This document shows, piece by piece, positions 11,666 to 23,359 of a stretch of 64,000 nucleotides of DNA (positions are counted from its first letter, which is position 1; each line of letters begins with the position of its first letter). The DNA is from Forficula auricularia. Its lineage: Eukaryota > Arthropoda > Insecta > Dermaptera > Forficulidae. The stretch is taken from positions 9,551,094 through 9,615,093 of the forward strand of contig JALMQS010000225.1 of NCBI GenBank assembly GCA_024734495.1, read 5' to 3'. The translations under genes were made by a program, and so were the position numbers. The notes below the pieces were generated by a model, which saw only the letters and a program-made list of their open reading frames with translations, was not told where the DNA came from and searched no databases.

Positions 11666-12289
11666 TTGTTATTTATTCAAAGCCAGATAATCATACATTC
11701 TAGGCACAATAATTTCTCCCTACAATTTGAATATCGTTTAATTTATTAATTTATTACGAAGATATGTTTATAATCACCTCTCAATTAAATTCAAATTGAT
11801 TTATTTATGATTTTGTCTTCATATTTATTTAAATTAACCAGTTACGTCTTTAAAGACGAGGAGCACGAGCCCAGAGTCCCCGGCCTGAGAAGACCTCGAA
11901 ACGCCGTAACCGTAGTTTAATTTGCACGTAAAATTTTTGTAGTCACTTTGCGGTTACTGGCGGCAGTAGATTTACGTAAACTTGGTTATCAAGGCAGATG
12001 CGAAACTATGTCTTCTAGCGGTCACTTATAGACATATAGTCCGTCGACGCTGTAGTAGGATGGGGATTTCTCTGATGTCCCAAATTTAAAAGATTATTTT
12101 TGTTTATAAAATAGGCCCTAATTTTTATTCCCATCAGATCCGACTTTGAACCTCAAACTGGTAAAACGGGAAATTTGTACCGCTTTGCTTTGTGGTCCAA
12201 AGTCTGACCTAATTTAACATGGAAATACTTTGAGTCCCAAGTCCTAAATAAGAACTACCATAGGAGGCTCTATGAAGGTTTAAATTTCG
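11666..12289. other. Non-coding stretch with a GC-richer core
   Basis: The interval 11838-12070 is GC-richer and begins with a short hairpin (CGTCTTTAAAGACG). No open frame or RNA family could be identified. The rest is AT-rich. Confidence 0.3.
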
Positions 12290-13848
12290 ACTCGGGTACT
12301 TTTTCAATAAGAGGGCTGAGCCTGTTTTCTTGAACAAATGAAATCAAAACGAGGATCCAAAGTCGCCAGACAAGTTCGCATTTCATCATCAACTTTTAAG
12401 TCTTTCTCGCTTTTTGACCAAATCTCGCCATGAAGAAAAAGACCAAAAGATGTTTTTTCGACCTCCTTGTACAAAATCATCACCTCTACTTTCAGGTGTA
12501 TGAGTCGTTTCAAAAGCTTTTTCTTCGAAAGTCAACGCACTTCGGTGTAATATAGGTAAAAGTTTTGTAGTCGGAATCCATTGCGTCGTACAGATGAGAG
12601 AAAATTCGGGATTTGAAATGTCGACTCTTAATGAAATTACCACTTGGATAACTTAGTTCATAACAATCAACATATCTGATGGAGTTGAAGATTTCGAAAC
12701 GAGAAATTCTCTGTGAATCATGCAATATTATTTGGATTTTCTTGGCGCACAGAGATAAATCCTTTTTTATTTCCCAACATTGATGGACATCCGTCTGTGC
12801 AAATATCATCGCAGTTTTTCTACAGCAAACAAAATCTTGAAATATTTTCTTTTACAAGCCCAAATATGTCTTTTTCTGCCCTCGTGCTCTTCAAATCTTT
12901 GCAGAAAAGATATTCATTCAAGAATTTTTCATTTTTAACAAATCGAATTAAATCAAGGAGCTGTGCTTTTCTCCTGATATCTGTCGATTCATCAATCCAA
13001 AGTGACCAGAGTTCGGTGTCGTGCGATTCGAAATTCTCGACAATTTATTTTTTATTAATTCTGAAGATAAATCTTTGATTTTCCGTTATAGTATTGTGTT
13101 ATTGGATAATGGCGATTTTCGACTTTCTCGTCGATTTCTTTCCCAGCATTGTGTCGACAATTATAGCTAATGCTGGTGCAATGATGGACTCGGCATCGGT
13201 GTGTGCTTTTTGCTTGTGCTATTAATTGTGAAACCTTATAGCTGGGAATCAATCCCTTTTCTGGAATCATCATATAGTTTGAAAAATATTTGCTGTTTTA
13301 TTTTGCTAGGCTCCAGGTTTTCAAAATATTCTCTTAATTTGTTTTTGACCACTGGATGTGAAGTTTCCAAATGTCTTTTCAGCTTACTAGGAACGAGAGC
13401 TTCATTTGAAAAGTTTCTTTTGCAGTCTACACAGAATGGTATTTGAGGGTCTTCCGTTTCAATTGCGGTGAATCCGAATTCGGTATAGTCATCTTTATAC
13501 TTCTTTTCTTCTGTTCGTGTAGCCTCAGATTTTATTAACATATTTTTCCATTATGACTAAAATGAATAAAATATTTTTTAATTAGTTCACAGCAATGCAA
13601 TCAAGAAATTTAAAACTTATTTATTTCACAATTTTTTTGATTTTAAGAAAGAGCCAATTTGAATCAACCTCAATTACAATTGGGAAAAATAATACAAAAA
13701 ACTAAATTAAAAAAAAAAAATTAGTAATCGTTGAAGTATTTAGAAATCCTATTTAAAAGCTACAAAACCCATGCAATTTTAATTATTTTTCAAAAACTCT
13801 TGCGGCACACTTGACAATCTCTTGCAGCAAACAAGTTTAGAAACACTG
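12290..13848 (-). pseudogene. hAT transposase pseudogene (ZBED5/FAM200-type)
   Basis: On the minus strand, 13541 downwards encodes a BED-type zinc finger (C-x2-C then H-x4-H in the phrase FCVDCKRNF...LKRHLETSHP). It is followed, with several frame changes and stops, by hAT catalytic-domain phrases: WIDESTDI near 13000, QLLDLIRFVKNEKF, DICTDGCPSMLG near 12800, and a C-terminal part with CLATLDPRFDFI near 12360. These are hallmarks of the ZBED5/FAM200 branch of hAT transposases. The end at 13848 reads, on the minus strand, CAGTGTTTCTAAAC, a typical hAT terminus. The other end was not found. Frameshifts and stops make it inactive. Confidence 0.85.
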
Positions 13849-14419
13849 ATCCTAAACTAACATCATTTTTTACTCTTGAAGAAACTAACAAGCAGACTAA
13901 TTCTTTAAATCTCAAAGCTTAGAAACAGGCCCAAGTTTGACATAGAAGATAAATTTAATCATGAAAAAATGGACTGAATTCAATACTAGGGCCACTTGAA
14001 AGCAGGCGAAGCCTTCCGGGCATTCGGGATAAAGCTTAAATACGAAGATATAAATTATTTGATTTTATAAAAATTGAATTATTGATCAAATATTTTTTAA
14101 TAAATATTTAGAGCCTAAAGATGCAACCCGCAATACAGGTCGTTCCTGAATGCATACTTGCGACTCGCAGGCGACGCCATAATTAAAATTATGTCAGTTA
14201 CTATACAAGATAGACTGAATAAATTAACCACTTAGCTAATCCTATGGATATTATCGGATACTAAATTATTTAATTAATAAAGTTTGTGCACATAAATATT
14301 TATTTAACAAGTATGTGAATTCATTAATTATAGCGATTTTCCCTTTTAAGAATAAAACAAATTCTAAAAATGAAATAATTTTTAACAGAGAAAAATATTA
14401 ATCATTTGCAGTAATATAA
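13849..14419. other. AT-rich stretch, nothing recognised
   Basis: No coding frame, tRNA-like box or repeat partner was seen, except a small GC-richer piece near 14130-14180. Confidence 0.35.
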
Positions 14420-14580
14420 TCGAGAGGTGAACCGCGATTGGAATTAAGTATACACCTCTTTGGAATTATGTTGAATTATTTTGGAATTCATTAGATAAGG
14501 CCCCTTCATCTATTGTCTTCTACTTGAAATTGAAAGTGGAAGTAGGTGTACGCGATATCTGGTCGCGGTTCACCCCTCGA
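14420..14580. mobile_element. Short palindromic MITE (TCGAGRGGTGAACCGCGA ends)
   Basis: The left end TCGAGAGGTGAACCGCGA and the right end in reverse complement TCGAGGGGTGAACCGCGA are near-identical over about 20 bp. Both sides carry ATATAA (left just before, right just after), a possible 6-bp target duplication. Half of a related copy is at 6838-6900. An open frame of 96 codons starting at 14546 begins in this element and is not credible as a gene. Confidence 0.7.
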
Positions 14581-15449
14581 ATATAACGCTGTGTTAATTT
14601 ACTCAAATAAACAATTTTGTATCTCACAAACAATTTTGCCAATATTATGTAAATTTACACCTATGTTTAATTTAGCAATTGGTTATCTTAGATATTTTTT
14701 CGAAACCCAAATTAATGGTGGCAGAAAGTTACTTGGAGAACAATTTCTATTCTCCCATAAGAACATTACATTTTCGTTATCTATAGCGTCACTGATAATC
14801 GCAGCCCGCCTGAAGCGTACTAACTTAACTTATTAACTAATATTATAAGGCTTCACTTTTTCTTTTTTTTCTTTTAAAAATACATATAATTTCTAGAGAA
14901 AATTTTTGATATCCAATTTTTAATATTTCATCATTTTCAATTTCGGACCAATATTTCATCTGCTGTTAGAATGAAATTCATGATATAATGAAACCTCTCT
15001 ATAAATAAGAAAATATTAAAACTTGGTAAATGTTTTCCTTTGAACTTATAGCTTCTCGAACGAAATTCCGTTAAAAGGTGAAAAAAGAAAAATGGTCTGG
15101 AAGATGATTAACGATCTTTCTCCTCTGCTACGAATGGGAAATGAAATCAATGAGAAATATTAAATTGTATTAAAAAGCTTCTCCAAATGGATTTTGGAAC
15201 CCACCAAATGAGCGCGGTCACAACATCAGCTAGAAGACAATCAATATTTTCCTGAATAAAAGAGAGACTTAGAGTGCAATGTCCCCTCATCTGCTAAACA
15301 AAAGCTTCAACTGTTTATAGTTAAAAAAGCGCACTTATAATACTTGAGATGACTTTGAAGGGGTTTTTAAGTGTTGATGGATGGACAATATAATAATATT
15401 AATCCGACGGTAATCGAACAATAATAGCCAGACCAATTTACGTCAAATT
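14581..15449. other. AT-rich stretch, nothing recognised
   Basis: No family-like coding sequence or paired repeats were noticed. Confidence 0.35.
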
Positions 15450-15466
15450 AAGACTCTCCCTCTCAG

Positions 15467-15745
15467 GCGATTTTGGGTCAGTGGTTAGAGTGTGTCTGGC
15501 CGGTGACCCGAAGTATGCTGGTTCGAGACTGAGTCTCGGCAGATATTTGCAGTCGCCTCCTCTTGGAAAGCAATGGCAACCTACCAAGAGTATAATTGTC
15601 TAGTAAACCTCTCCAAACTAGCCGTTTGGAACCGGTGTTAAAAAGTAGGTCCCGTATATCTGTGTAAAACAACTAAACACACTCAGCACAAGTATATGTG
15701 GAGAGGCGCCGACGCTCGTTTTGGGCATGCCACTCTAAGAAGAAG
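15467..15745 (+). mobile_element. tRNA-derived SINE with (AAG)n tail
   Basis: The 5' part resembles a tRNA: A box around GGGTCAGTGGTTAGAG and B box GGTTCGAGACT (15521-15531). It is followed by a tRNA-unrelated body with GCAATGGCAACCTACC and ends in AAGAAGAAGAAG. The first 9 bp of an imperfect 17-18 bp target duplication, AAGACTCTC, are seen at 15450-15458 and 15746-15754. A minus-strand open frame over 15478-15672 is a by-product. Confidence 0.88.
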
Positions 15746-15754
15746 AAGACTCTC

Positions 15755-16242
15755 GCGCCTCAGATTGTTCTTACTGTGGTGAGGAGGGTGAGTGCCCCCT
15801 AGAAAACTCATTGCCCCCCAGAGAAATCGAAACTCCATTATTAGCAGGCATCACTTAGTGTATTTCTAATTAAATTATTTCGTTACTTCCAAAATTTGTC
15901 AATTCTACTAATAAGTTAGTTGATCCCTAATCAGATTAACCTTTTGGTGGCTAATCAGCTGTCCAGTTTCCCCCCCCAGAAAAACTTTCCAACTATGCCA
16001 ATGGCTCAAGATTAGCTTTCTGATCGTGAAAGAAAGGAAGAAATTTCAAAAGTTTGGTTGGAGTCAAAAGCATCTGTTGATGCGAATCTTGAAAGTTTGA
16101 AGGTTCTATGAAACGGAAAAGATCAAAATAGAAAGAAAATTTCAATTTTTGGAAATCATAGAGATATCAAAAATGGCAAGGTATAGTTACGGGAATTACA
16201 GAAAAACATGAATGTTAGTGATATTCAATAGCAGAAAAAAAT
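15755..16242. other. Non-coding stretch, nothing recognised
   Basis: Moderate composition at 15755-15850 and a C run at 15970-15977. No feature could be supported. Confidence 0.35.
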
Positions 16243-16484
16243 GATAAGAGTAAATAAATATTATATGTAATATTCATTTACTATGAGCTAAGGATTCTTG
16301 GTCACTTGTCTCACATTAAAATTAAAAAAAAATTAAAAGATGTAAATTTTTTAATATATAACCCATATATCTCCCCATCTTCAGGAAGTACAGAAAATAA
16401 CTGAGTTTTAATGTGAAACAAGTGACCAAGAATACTTAACTCATAGTAAATGAATATTACATATAATATTTATTTACTCTTATC
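16243..16484. mobile_element. Palindromic foldback element (GTAAATAAATATTATATG ends), copy 1
   Basis: The arms (about 80 bp each) read GTAAATAAATATTATATGTA, then TTAAGGATTCTTGGTCACTTG, and fold back on each other around an unpaired centre at about 16330-16400. A second copy lies at 43690-43866. Both copies are followed by the same phrase GTTTCACCTTGCACCAAC (16498 and 43879), so the mobile unit probably extends to the right. There is no coding capacity. Confidence 0.75.
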
Positions 16485-17992
16485 TTTATTAAAGATGTTT
16501 CACCTTGCACCAACGCCATAATCTCTACTAATTAGCAGGAAAACACCTAAAGTTTATGTTTTTGATACTTTGGCTTAGTTCTTTCACAAATGCAAAAATT
16601 CAAGAAGTCTTTGAAACTTGGAATATAAGTAAGGAAAAGCATAATAAACACACTGTTAAAATTTGAAGACGGTTTTCCACACCAAACATGAAATAATTGC
16701 AATTAAAAATGAATTTTTTTACATATGGTAGATTGGGAAAGAGGTGGGAAAATGATAATTAATTTATTTTTTCATTGAAGTACTTTCACCATCTTGATGA
16801 AAAACTAATATTTGTTAGAATAATATATTCAGAGTAACTTAAATTAAAATTATTTACCTCTTAGTTTTGATAAAAAATAAAAAAACATATTTGAGCGATT
16901 ATTTTTAGTGGAAGGGATATAAGAACAATCGCTTGGAAACGATCCATTCATATAGAGGATATAGTAGTGTGAGAAATACAGTCACGTTAAAAAAACATAA
17001 CCTAAAATTGTAGTACCGTTCATATGTATAAAGGGGTTATGAGGAAAAAACTTTTTGTGTGGATTGTCACGAAAGAACTACCTTCAACCGATTTAAAAAG
17101 TAAGAAACAGTGAATAGTAAAATTTAATTGACCATGAATATGCATTGCCTCTATAAATTTATTTCTTTCATTTCATTAAAATTGATTAATGATGACCTGA
17201 AGGGCAATTATCTGTCCTTATAGCATTGTATTAGCTAGATATATATTTAAATATTTATAATCATTCATTTTTGACTTCTTAAAAAATTAGTAAAAAAGCA
17301 AGACTTGTTAATCAAAATGTAATTTCTATTGATTTTAAAGATTACTATCATTTTAGATCAATCGTTTATTATTTATCTATTTATCTATTATAGAAAGGTC
17401 TTTAGTGTGAATAAATTTAATAAATTTAGAAAAGTGAATAAAATGGTTGTTTTGTTTCAAATCGAAGAAAAGAAAATTCTTTAGCTAATCTTCTGAAATA
17501 ATCACTCCTTTCTAGATTTTCGTAGCTATCAAATTAATTAAAGAGGGACGCGATTAAAAATTAATTAAATCTGTAGAAATCTTAAAAATTGTATAATAAT
17601 GCTTGATCAGATCAATGTTTATATAAGTAAAATCGAATCATTAAAAAAGTAATTTGTTATAATGTGTTCAATAATGTAAGAAATACAGGAAGGAAAAAGG
17701 GAAGAAATTGGGCCCCTTTCCCCTTTTTTCCTTTGTTAAAGAGTCACGTCAAGGCCTGCATGTATATATATATATATGTTGCAGTAAAAACCCGTTTTTA
17801 ATAAGAGTCGATTTTACTAGTTAAAACGCGTTTCTCAAAATGTAAAACAAGTTGTTTTGAGATGAAAAGGGTAGTAAAGTGTTTCTAAACAAGATATCAT
17901 TGTTTAGGTTTATTTGTGAGTTCAATAAATACATTTTTAATTCAATTATATGATAGGCTTCATTAAAAATAAATATCTATTAAGTATGCTTA
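16485..17992. other. AT-rich stretch, no gene recognised
   Basis: Apart from the shared phrase just right of the palindrome, nothing in this stretch could be assigned. It ends at an assembly gap. Confidence 0.4.
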
Positions 17993-18092
17993 NNNNNNNN
18001 NNNNNNNNNNNNNNNNNNNNNNNNNNNNNNNNNNNNNNNNNNNNNNNNNNNNNNNNNNNNNNNNNNNNNNNNNNNNNNNNNNNNNNNNNNNN
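17993..18092. other. Assembly gap (100 N)
   Basis: Exactly 100 undetermined bases, a conventional scaffold gap of unknown true size. Confidence 0.99.
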
Positions 18093-18714
18093 AATATAAA
18101 AGGGTCACATAATACGAATTCTCTCTTTTAAATTGTCTTGTATAGAATGACGGCAAGAGGACCAAACAGGATGATTAAATTTGTAAATCCAAAGGCATTC
18201 GAGGCGATATCGACCCTTGAAGCCCAAAATCAGACATCAATCAAATTAATTAATCAACTTAAAAAAATTAACTGAATTCAAATTCAATATTTTAATTTCA
18301 AATCAACTTTAAATTAAAATCTTAATCTTATTCAAAATTGTAACGTAAAATTTATTTAATTTATTTTCTTTTAAATCAATACAATTTCTTGTGGTCATAA
18401 AAGGTAATCAGATTTAGTGAACATTATTTTTTGAGTAACCCTGTGAAATCCTGCCACTCTCGTCTAGGTTTTGAGCTCTGAATAGGCTATAAGAAACCTC
18501 GAAGCGTCAAATGAAAGATAACCAAGTCCGTTTTAACCCTAATTTGGAAGCTCACTTGAACGGCACAGACACCCCCCGCTTCCAAATTTATTTATTTAAC
18601 ATCTATTCAGGGCAAGTGAGCAAACACAAGACCAATTTCATCTCTTGATCTTTGCGGGTTCTAAACAAACGCAGAACTGCACGATCTTGAGGTGAATTGG
18701 TCCAAGATCGTGTT
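18093..18714. other. Unassigned stretch
   Basis: AT-rich with a more balanced segment at 18420-18710. No frame or repeat partner was recognised. Confidence 0.35.
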
Positions 18715-19373
18715 CAATATATTTGTTTGTATTTTTTTCTATTTTCAAAACAGCTCTAACGATTTTGATGAAACAAACTCTATTAACAAGTTTCGAGTAT
18801 GAGCAAGAGATCTAGATAGGTCTGAACCCATTCAAAATTCATCTTGATTGACTTTTTCGTAATTAAAGTAATTAGTGATAGATGAAAATGTCAATAAAAA
18901 AGTTTGTTTACATTTTTTTCAATTATCTTTTATTTATTAATTGGTTTTTAAATTTTAAAACCCACTAATACAATATAAGAAATATTATTATATATTAAAA
19001 TTAGAAATTTAATTAATTGTATTTGTAATTATAATTGTGTAATAAAGAATTTCTTATCTATCATATCTTAATTGATTATAAATCGAGTTTTAAATCCCAG
19101 AAAAAGTTAATAACAAATATAATTATATATTAGAATTTAATTGATTACAAAAATCTATAAATTGTTATTTAATTAAAGAAAAAAAATTATACGGAATTTA
19201 TTTATATACCTATATACACATAATCTGTGGCCCACTAGAAGGCTAGAAATGCAAAAACTGAGTGCGGGTTGGGGATGGATGTGGGAGGTGAAGGGGGTGC
19301 AGTGGTGGGGGTGTTCGAGGGTTTAACTGAAGCTAAAAGTTACCGTGCATCGCTCGGTGGCTCCAGGTACTAT
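18715..19373 (+). mobile_element. Helitron-like element, second copy
   Basis: It contains the 5' side phrase AAACAGCTCTAACGATTTTGATGAAAC (split over 18750-18777), the interior AACTATATACACATAATCTGTGG-type phrase near 19210, GGCTAGAAATGCAAAAA and a GC-rich block. It ends in a hairpin CCGTGCATCGCTCGG and CCAGGTACTAT at 19343-19373. The same end occurs at 33870-33897 and, inverted, at 7054-7085. The central tandem array of the 7-8.5 kb copy is absent here. Confidence 0.6.
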
Positions 19374-19534
19374 TTAAAAAGCTTCACTTGAATTTTTAAA
19401 TCTGAAAAAGCAAATTATTTTCATTTTTCTTTTGAATTTAAAAATTCAATGCAATGCAAAAGAGAAATTTTACATGAAACATTTGAAGTGTAAACGTTTT
19501 AGGATTTTTTAAAAGATAGTTTTTTATTTTAATT

Positions 19535-20115
19535 ATAAATCAATTAATGAACGGTCACGACAGTTTTGAGGATCAATTTTCCTCTTCTTGCTTCAGGGCG
19601 CATGCGCATGATTGCCTTGTCATTCAATTTTCCTCGAATCAATTCACCGACATGTTTAATAGTGGATAAGAAGCCAACTAGGAATTCAGAACTTTCAATG
19701 ATAACATTTTTAGATTCACACAAATCTAACATCATATTTTAGGGTAAAATTAATATTTCAAGGTCAAAGTCATACTTATAAAATTCTAATCCATAACTGC
19801 AATCTCTAGTTTCGGAAAGAAGAAATGTTTCAATTTCCTAGAGTCTTCAGAAAATCGACAATCGAAACAGTTGATCACAATATCTAACACCTCGAAATAA
19901 ATTTCAGGGTAATAATCACTGGGGGGTGGAAAAGACAAAGGGTTGACCGACTTTATAATTTTTATAACTTCTGGATGTTCGACATCAAATTTTGTGATCA
20001 ATCCCAAAGAATAAATCAAGTTATAAAGTGTATCGAACCTTTATCAGTTCGGGATAACTTCAAAATCTCTTCGAGTCTATAGATACAATTTTTGCAACTG
20101 AAAGAGTACGGGAAA
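19535..20115 (-). pseudogene. Decayed unknown protein-coding stretch
   Basis: On the minus strand, three adjoining open pieces look like one protein broken by frame changes: a short piece near 20080-20040 (phrase CIYRLEEILKLSRTDKG), a 70-residue piece at 20019-19786 (YPEIYFEVLDIVINCFDC), and a piece at about 19800-19544 (MRMRPEARRGKLILKTVV) that contains one in-frame stop near 19743. A splice-acceptor-like TTTCAG precedes the first piece. Composition and hydrophobic periodicity suggest a real helical protein, but I do not recognise the family. It lies just downstream of the zinc-finger pseudogene on the same strand; a functional link is not shown. Confidence 0.4.
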
Positions 20116-20194
20116 GTAAATATTGGAATATGTCAGAGAGTAAGTGCTGTTTAATTATTTATCAAGAAAATAAAACAAAGGGGGGAAATTTTAG

Positions 20195-22191
20195 GAGTGG
20201 GTTTTCAAATATTTTTTGAGATTTTGTTTATCTGAGAAAACCTCTCGCAGTGATCACAGACGAAAGCCTTTTCGCCCGTATGAATTAATCAATGGCTTTT
20301 GAATTCACTTTTTCGCGAGAAACGCTTATCACATTGATCACAGACGAAAGGCTTTTCACGTATGAATTAATAAATGGCTGTTGAGATCACCTTTTTGCGA
20401 GAAACACTTATCACATTGATCACAGACGAAAGGTTTTTAGCCAGTATGAATTAATAAATGGCTTTTTAAATGACCTTTATGTGAGAAACCTTTCTTGCAG
20501 TGATTACAGACGAAAGGCTTTTCGCCCGTATGAATTAATAAATGGATTTTTAAAAGACCTTTATTTGAGAAACCTTTCTTGCAGTGATTACAGACGAAAG
20601 GCTTTTCAACAGAATGAATTAATAAATGGCTGTTGAGATCACCTTTTCGCGAGAAACGCTTATCACATTAATCACAGACGAAAGGTTTTTCGCCAGTATG
20701 AATTAATAAATGGCTTTTTAAATGACCCTTTTGTGAGAAACCTTTCTTGCAGTGATTACAGACGAAAGGCTTTTCAACAGAATGAATTAATAAATGCCTT
20801 TTGAGTCTAGTCTTATCTAATAAACGCTTATCGCAATGTTCACAGACGAAAGGCTTTTCGCACGTATGAATTAATAAATGGCTGTTGAGATCACCTTTTC
20901 GCGAGAAACGCTTATCACATTGATCACAGACGAAAGGTTTTTCGCCAGTATGAATTAATAAATGGCTTTTTAAATGACCTTTATGTGAGAAACCTTTCTT
21001 GCAGTGATTACAGACGAAAGGCTTTTCGCCCGTATGAATTAATAAATGGATTTTTAAAAGATCTTTATTTGAGAAACCTTTCTTGCAGTGATTACAGACG
21101 AAAGGCTTTTCAACAGAATGAATTAATAAATGGCTTTTGAGTCTAGTCTTATCTAAGAAACTCTTATCACATTGATCACAGACGAAAGGCTTTTCGCCAG
21201 TATGAATTAATAAATGGCATTTGAGATCACCTTTTCGCGAGAAACGCTTATCACATTGATCACAGACGAAAGGCTTTTCGCACGACATAAGATTAATAAA
21301 TGGCTTTTGAGATCACCTTTTCGCGAGAAACGCTTATCACATTGATCACAGACGAAAGCCTTTTCGCCCGTATGAATTAATAAATGGCTTTTTAAATGAC
21401 TTTTTTGTGAGAAACCCTTCTGGCAGTGATTACAGACGAAAGGCTTTTCAACCGAATGAATTAATAAATGGCTTTTGAGTCTAGTCTTATCTAAGAAACT
21501 CTTATCACATTGATCATATACGAAAGGCTTTTCGCACGTATGAATTAATAAATGCCTTTTGAGTCTAGTCTTATCTAAGAAACGCTTATCGCAATGTTCA
21601 CAGACGAAAGCCTTTTCGCCTGTATGAATTAATAAATGGCTTTTGAGTTGCTCTTTTCCCGAGAAACGCTTATCACATTGATCACAGACGAAATGCTTTT
21701 CACCTGTATGAATAATTAAATGTCTTGCGGAATTCGCCTTCCGTAAGAAAGCCTTATCGCAGTGTTCACAGACAAAAAAGGCTTTTCCTCTGAATAAGTA
21801 AATGGTTTTTGAGATTATTCTTGTTTGCGAAAGCCTTTTCACAGACGATAGACTGTTTTCCTGTATGTTTGTTATTAGAATGAGTTCCCAAGCATTGGTT
21901 TGTTTGTTTTGATTTCAATTTTTCGGGATCGTTATGACAGGATAACGACGGTTTTACTTCATGATATGGATTATGAGAGGTCACTTTGGAAGCCTTCTTC
22001 TTCTGCATAGTCATGTCAATAAGAGATTCCGGTTTTGGTTTTCATCATAGCATTCTGATCGCTCAGATGACTTGTGAAGAGTACTTCTTCCGAGTGACCT
22101 TCCAAAATATGTCTTTCGAAATCAAACAATGATAGGAATCCAGAGAAACATTCCTCACAGAAATAGTCTTCAGTACTTTCAGTAGTTTTGT
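20195..22191 (-). pseudogene. C2H2 zinc-finger gene, about 20 fingers, disrupted
   Basis: Intact members of this family are nuclear DNA-binding regulators. The minus strand encodes tandem 28-residue C2H2 fingers joined by TGEKPFVC-type linkers, in 84-bp steps from about 21850 to 20200. Finger types recur in blocks (RKGDLKSH, DKTRLKSH, NKDLLKIH, KGHLKSH), which shows unequal-crossover expansion. The frame is broken repeatedly. There is a one-base shift near 22025 and a finger lacking part of its C-x2-C near 21845. A shift lies near 21790 and a two-base insertion near 21290. A stop replaces Q at about 20668, and another stop lies near 20430. A shift and stop fall near 20360-20290. One finger has C changed to Y near 21520. 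These lesions indicate a pseudogene; sequencing error in a repeat cannot be excluded without reads. Confidence 0.85.
22016..22191 (-). CDS. 5' coding exon of the zinc-finger gene (degenerate)
   Basis: A splice acceptor (TTTTTTCCAG on the minus strand) sits at 22192-22201 and opens a frame with a lone C2H2-like motif (FCEECFSGF...FERHILEGH). It runs to a stop at 22016; removing one A near 22025 would join it to the frame starting at 22014 that leads to the finger array. The upstream exons with the true start were not found. Confidence 0.5.
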
Positions 22192-22216
22192 CTGGAAAAA
22201 ATAAATATATTGACAA

Positions 22217-22784
22217 GATTATATTAGAGAAAAAATTTATAATAAAAGAGAAAATAATTTGTAATTGTAAATTGTGAAATCATTTAATAATATCATTAGA
22301 TGGCTGGTATATAGTGTGCTAGGCATTTAATTTAGCATTCATTGATCAGTAAAAAAAATTAATACTAAAATATCATAAAAATGTAATCTCTTGAATGTCC
22401 TAATGGTCTCCGAGATGGAGGACAAAGGGAGAAAGTCTTATTTTCATTTAAAATTAGAATTTAAAGAAAAGTGTAGGGGAGTGCTCTAGGGTTATTAATC
22501 ACATGAATGGAACTTACCATCAGCTGATGTATTTGATGAAATTTCCTTTTTAAAAATTAATGTAATTTCCTATGTATACATTTCTTTTGATGTTGTTCAG
22601 AAATTCTTTACTAATGAACATAGTCATGCATTAAAGAAATGTGGACCTGAAAAAGATAAAATTGCAATTTTTAGTTAGATATAATTTTTTGCACAGCAAA
22701 GGTAAAATCGAGCTAAATTGATTTTAAATGAACCAATACGGAATTGATTCGAATTAAATTTCTATATATCTAATGTAGGAATCG
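22217..22784. other. AT-rich stretch upstream of the zinc-finger pseudogene
   Basis: This would be intron or promoter of the zinc-finger gene. No further exon could be recognised. Confidence 0.35.
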
Positions 22785-23355
22785 CGCCAGGCAAAGTTGG
22801 CCCCGTCCAAACGAACTTCATCTTAGGCCCCTGCTGCCTCCCCAACCCCTGCCGCTATGAGCGACAATCTTCGCAGTCCCCTGACTGGTTGTTCGTCTGA
22901 GCAGCAATCTAGCAGATCTTAACGCCTGTTCATTGCCAAGATATCGTAAGATTCTAACGCAGCCCCCAAGTAACCAAGCGCCCTCCACTGGCTACCACCC
23001 CAGTCTGATTAACCCCTTCCAGCCTAGCGACCAACTCCTGGCTCGCCGTGAAACAGATCTACAAGCAGATTTGGTAAAAACCGATGACCGCCAAGATATT
23101 GTAATGTTTCGACGCACTTTCTGAACGAGGGCAAGCTTCCTCCAACCCTCTAGCTGCGGACGCACACCCGCTCTCGCCAACGCCAATAGTCGCCGCATAA
23201 GATGGTCAGCGCGAATCACCACCCCCCTAAGATATTCACGGCACCTCCTTTCGCCGCCACATCATCCCCTTTTTTAGCTTAAAAAGCCAACTCTCCTGAT
23301 TGGTCGCAATTTCATTTCAAATCCAGTGTAAAGAAAAGTATATTATCAGAATGTA
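22785..23355. repeat. GC-rich unclassified stretch with internal short repeats
   Basis: Base composition jumps to roughly half G+C at 22785-23280. The phrase GCCAAGATATYGTAA occurs twice (22935 and 23090) and a weaker form at 23228, which suggests an old tandem structure. Open frames on both strands are short and without family resemblance. It may be part of the adjoining LINE copy. Confidence 0.35.
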
Positions 23356-23359
23356 AAGT

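Noticed and set aside
12713..13446. Plus-strand frames of 121 and 81 codons
   Set aside because: They are antisense to the hAT transposase pseudogene, whose minus-strand motifs are clear.
14546..14836. 96-codon + strand frame
   Set aside because: It starts inside the inverted end of a MITE and shows no domain or coding bias.
17980..18165. Open frame spanning the gap
   Set aside because: Most of it is undetermined sequence.
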